From Deinococcus seoulensis (GTDB lineage: Bacteria > Deinococcota > Deinococci > Deinococcales > Deinococcaceae), in assembly GCF_014648115.1 (NCBI RefSeq), contig NZ_BMQM01000023.1:1-63521 (forward strand): a stretch of 63,521 bases of DNA, given 5' to 3'. Every line of letters begins with the position of its first letter. The stretch's first letter is position 1. The notes beneath the pieces were generated by a model. It had not been told where the DNA came from, ran no database searches, and saw only the letters and a list, made by a program, of their open reading frames with translations. Shown piece by piece: positions 62,725 to 63,521 of the stretch. The translations under genes and the position numbers were made by a program.

Positions 62725-62753
62725 ATTATAGAGAGTCCAGGGTCAGGTGTCCA
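62725..62753 (-). promoter_or_regulatory. strong promoter of rpmG-secE-nusG
   Basis: On the minus strand TGGACA (62748-62753), a 17-bp spacer and perfect TATAAT (62725-62730). The -35 lies in the last codons and stop of the adjacent pseudogene, so the promoter and the remnant overlap. Confidence 0.85.
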
Positions 62754-63081
62754 CTGTGCCCGGCAGCCCAGTCGGAAAACCGTCGATGCAGACGGCGTTT
62801 TTTCGTCCCCGATACTCCCGGAGTCGATCTTCACCCTCCCCGGACGCCCATGTATTCAGACCCTCACGGCCCTGCACGAACTCCATCAGCGGCACCGCCA
62901 TCCCACAGGAGGTTGGCACCGGATCCACATCCAGCACGAATACCTGCCGCACACCCGGCAGCGGGGCGAACAGAGTCACCCAGTCTGCCCAGTCGGGGTC
63001 AGCAGAGTGAACGGCGCGCGCCTACCCGTACCGTCGCAGGATCAGCGGCGGGCCTCTCAGCGCGCAGAACATCAGCGCATC
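62743..63081 (-). pseudogene. remnant of a pyridoxamine 5'-phosphate oxidase family gene
   Basis: On the minus strand one frame reads DALMFCALRGPPLILRRYG, then an in-frame TAG (63022-63024), then ARAVHSADPDWADWVTLF, VFVLDVDPVPTSCGMAVPLMEF and REYRGRKNAVCIDGFPTG to a TGA at 62743. This order matches the C-terminal ~110 residues of the ~200-residue pyridoxamine-phosphate-oxidase-like family as I remember it. The 5' half is missing; the tuf terminator lies where it should be. Premature stop plus truncation makes it a dead gene. Confidence 0.7.
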
Positions 63082-63096
63082 AGAGCAGGGAGCAGC

Positions 63097-63124
63097 AAAA
63101 AAGGGGAGACCCGCAGGCCTCCCC
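63097..63124 (-). terminator. intrinsic terminator after tuf
   Basis: On the minus strand GGGGAG pairs with CTCCCC (63103-63124) and TTTTTT follows (63097-63102). Confidence 0.8.
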
Positions 63125-63138
63125 TCAGTAAAACTGGA

Positions 63139-63521
<383 letters not shown>

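Larger units (their letters stand above)
62599..63138. other. 540-nt gap between tuf and rpmG
   Basis: The gap holds the rpmG leader with a GCCCGCC-AGAAG-GCGGGC hairpin (62699-62715), the rpmG promoter, the oxidase-like pseudogene and the tuf terminator. No tRNA gene is seen, although tRNA-Trp sits in this position in many bacteria. Confidence 0.6.

Overview
The window is a GC-rich bacterial chromosome segment that fits the genus Deinococcus. The evidence is gene content (malto-oligosyltrehalose genes treY/treZ, a futalosine hydrolase, an auxiliary TrpRS resembling D. radiodurans TrpRS II, a TatA/TatC pair) and promoter style: more than twenty genes have a TAnnnT-type -10 box only 5-8 nt before the start codon, the arrangement reported for leaderless mRNAs in Deinococcus deserti. 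No tRNA, rRNA, CRISPR array, prophage or intact transposase gene was seen.

Layout. 1-9.7 kb: DsbD-like and YdcF-like proteins, topA with an H1-like tail, a cupin, a hotdog thioesterase, an SRPBCC protein, a PIG-L deacetylase, a DUF4870 protein, rnhA, a GNAT and an MFS exporter. 9.7-16 kb: a leftward block glmU, lgt, tatC, tatA, an atypical SDR, then divergent mqnB and small proteins. 16-24.5 kb: tdh, trpS behind a complete transcription attenuator, dnaJ, an FAD oxidoreductase, prs, a fructosamine kinase-like gene and a VOC protein. 24.5-33.3 kb: accessory and stress-type genes (secreted protein, Rieske protein, ankyrin protein, serine hydrolase, thiolase, DoxX, phosphoesterase, BI-1 protein). 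33.4-43.9 kb: treY-treZ, a very long RNase R and exonuclease III. 44-47.5 kb: small conserved proteins and an aminotransferase. 47.6-63.5 kb: the transcription/translation core, all leftward (rpoC, rpoB, rplL, rplJ, rplA, rplK, nusG, secE, rpmG, tuf), broken between rpoB and rplL by a rightward five-gene accessory island.

Most notable observations. (1) trpS has a full attenuator: an 18-codon leader ORF with tandem Trp codons, a pre-emptor hairpin, a 10-bp antiterminator and a strong intrinsic terminator. (2) A family of four 80-134 bp MITE-like elements has inserted each time exactly at the stop codon of the upstream gene and duplicated that stop codon as a 3-bp target repeat; copy 1 also supplies the A of the next gene's ATG. 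The elements carry a hairpin with a GNRA-type loop that varies in a compensated way. (3) RNase R has about 530 disordered residues before its catalytic body, with seven RGR/AT-hook-like basic motifs, and an RGG-rich C-terminal tail. (4) Short tandem duplications (period 13-17 bp) recur at gene borders; two of them duplicated a start codon and made 5-6 codon upstream ORFs joined to the real gene by ATGA. (5) A nonsense- and 5'-truncated pyridoxamine-phosphate-oxidase-like pseudogene lies between tuf and rpmG, and the rpmG promoter begins in its 3' end.

All calls come from reading the sequence and supplied translations and from memory of protein families; no database search was run.
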